This document shows positions 63,839 through 64,000 of a stretch of 64,000 bases of DNA, piece by piece. Below the pieces are notes generated by a model. It was not told the origin of the DNA, did no database searches, and worked only from the letters and a program-made list of their open reading frames with translations. The translations under genes and the position numbers were made by a program. Each line of letters starts with the position of its first letter. Within the stretch, counting starts at the first letter, position 1. The DNA is from Methyloceanibacter methanicus (lineage in GTDB: Bacteria; Pseudomonadota; Alphaproteobacteria; Rhizobiales; Methyloligellaceae), in assembly GCF_001723285.1 (NCBI RefSeq), contig NZ_LPWG01000011.1:314501-378500 (forward strand). Direction: 5' to 3'.

Positions 63839-64000
63839 ATGCGTCTGATGATGAGATTCTCCATTCCCGTCGAACGGGGCAACGAGGCCCACAAGGATGG
63901 CAGCATGGGGCCCGCGATCGAGGCGATCGTCTCGGAAACGAAGGCCGAGGCCGCCTATTTCACGGTCGAGGGCGGGGAGCGGACCGGTTACATCTTTTTC
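63839..64000 (+). CDS. hypothetical protein, N-terminus only (runs off the window)
   Basis: The ATG at 63839 follows AGGGAGGTGCCGACG. The first 54 residues begin MRLMMRFSIPVERGNEAHKD and continue IEAIVSETKAEAAYFTVEGG. This resembles small ferredoxin-like-fold proteins of unknown function, a weak impression. The rest lies beyond the right edge. Confidence 0.6.
   Translation, partial: MRLMMRFSIPVERGNEAHKDGSMGPAIEAIVSETKAEAAYFTVEGGERTGYIFF

Overview
The window looks like the chromosome of a GC-rich alphaproteobacterium, most likely a methylotrophic member of the Hyphomicrobiales. The main pointers are formylmethanofuran-type subunits FhcA and FhcB (tetrahydromethanopterin-linked C1 oxidation), a 3-hydroxybutyrate dehydrogenase, a cydDCABX cytochrome bd locus and a complete uptake-hydrogenase cluster. 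The genus is an inference; no rRNA or complete tRNA gene is present to test it.

The left 28.5 kb is accessory DNA. Two exact 46-bp copies of the 3' half of a tRNA-Arg(CCT) gene, running from the anticodon loop to the 3' end, lie at 7935-7980 and 28511-28556. Neither has a 5' half, so they look like the right-hand borders of two elements inserted one after the other at the same tRNA gene, whose intact copy would lie left of position 1. Element A (1-7980) carries, on the minus strand, a prokaryotic ubiquitin-like conjugation operon (tandem beta-grasp protein, E2-like protein, JAB protease). Next to it are a sigma-factor-like gene, an HTH gene and an ImmA/IrrE-UvrD-helicase-nuclease fusion. A nearly identical 31-bp element precedes both transcription units, so I read them as one co-regulated system. 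A hipBA module with a four-site operator array follows. Element B (7981-28556) carries a transglutaminase-like protein, a zinc-ribbon metallopeptidase, nhaA, a CBS protein, several very small proteins, cspA, lpxD, an IS110/IS1111-type element, an AT-rich operon (two-helix membrane protein, PfkB kinase, uridine-kinase-like enzyme), a zinc-type hemB facing hemC, and a tyrosine integrase.

From 28.8 to 34.1 kb comes a ModE-like regulator behind a Mo-box-like palindrome, a phosphate-selective-type porin, and fhcB-fhcA without fhcD or fhcC. From 34.5 to 53.1 kb lies an actinobacterial-type (group 1h) [NiFe]-hydrogenase cluster. It holds an NtrC-type activator, NikR, the nickel permease HupE and a textbook sigma-54 promoter. 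The promoter is followed by the small and large subunits, two tandem HiPIP-like small proteins, an endopeptidase, a TPR protein, two tiny membrane proteins, a NifU-Rieske fusion, an NHL-repeat protein, hypFCDEAB and two CBS-domain proteins. A porin gene remnant and an MscS channel separate it from cydDC-cydAB-cydX, bdh and an LssY-type membrane protein. Hydrogenase electrons could enter the quinone pool and leave through cytochrome bd, but that link is inferred from gene order only.

Several otherwise intact genes (E2, the helicase, cydD three times, cydC, bdh) are broken by single-base indels in G/C runs. Because conserved respiratory genes are hit as well as accessory ones, sequence error is the simplest reading, and I annotate them as genes with apparent frameshifts.
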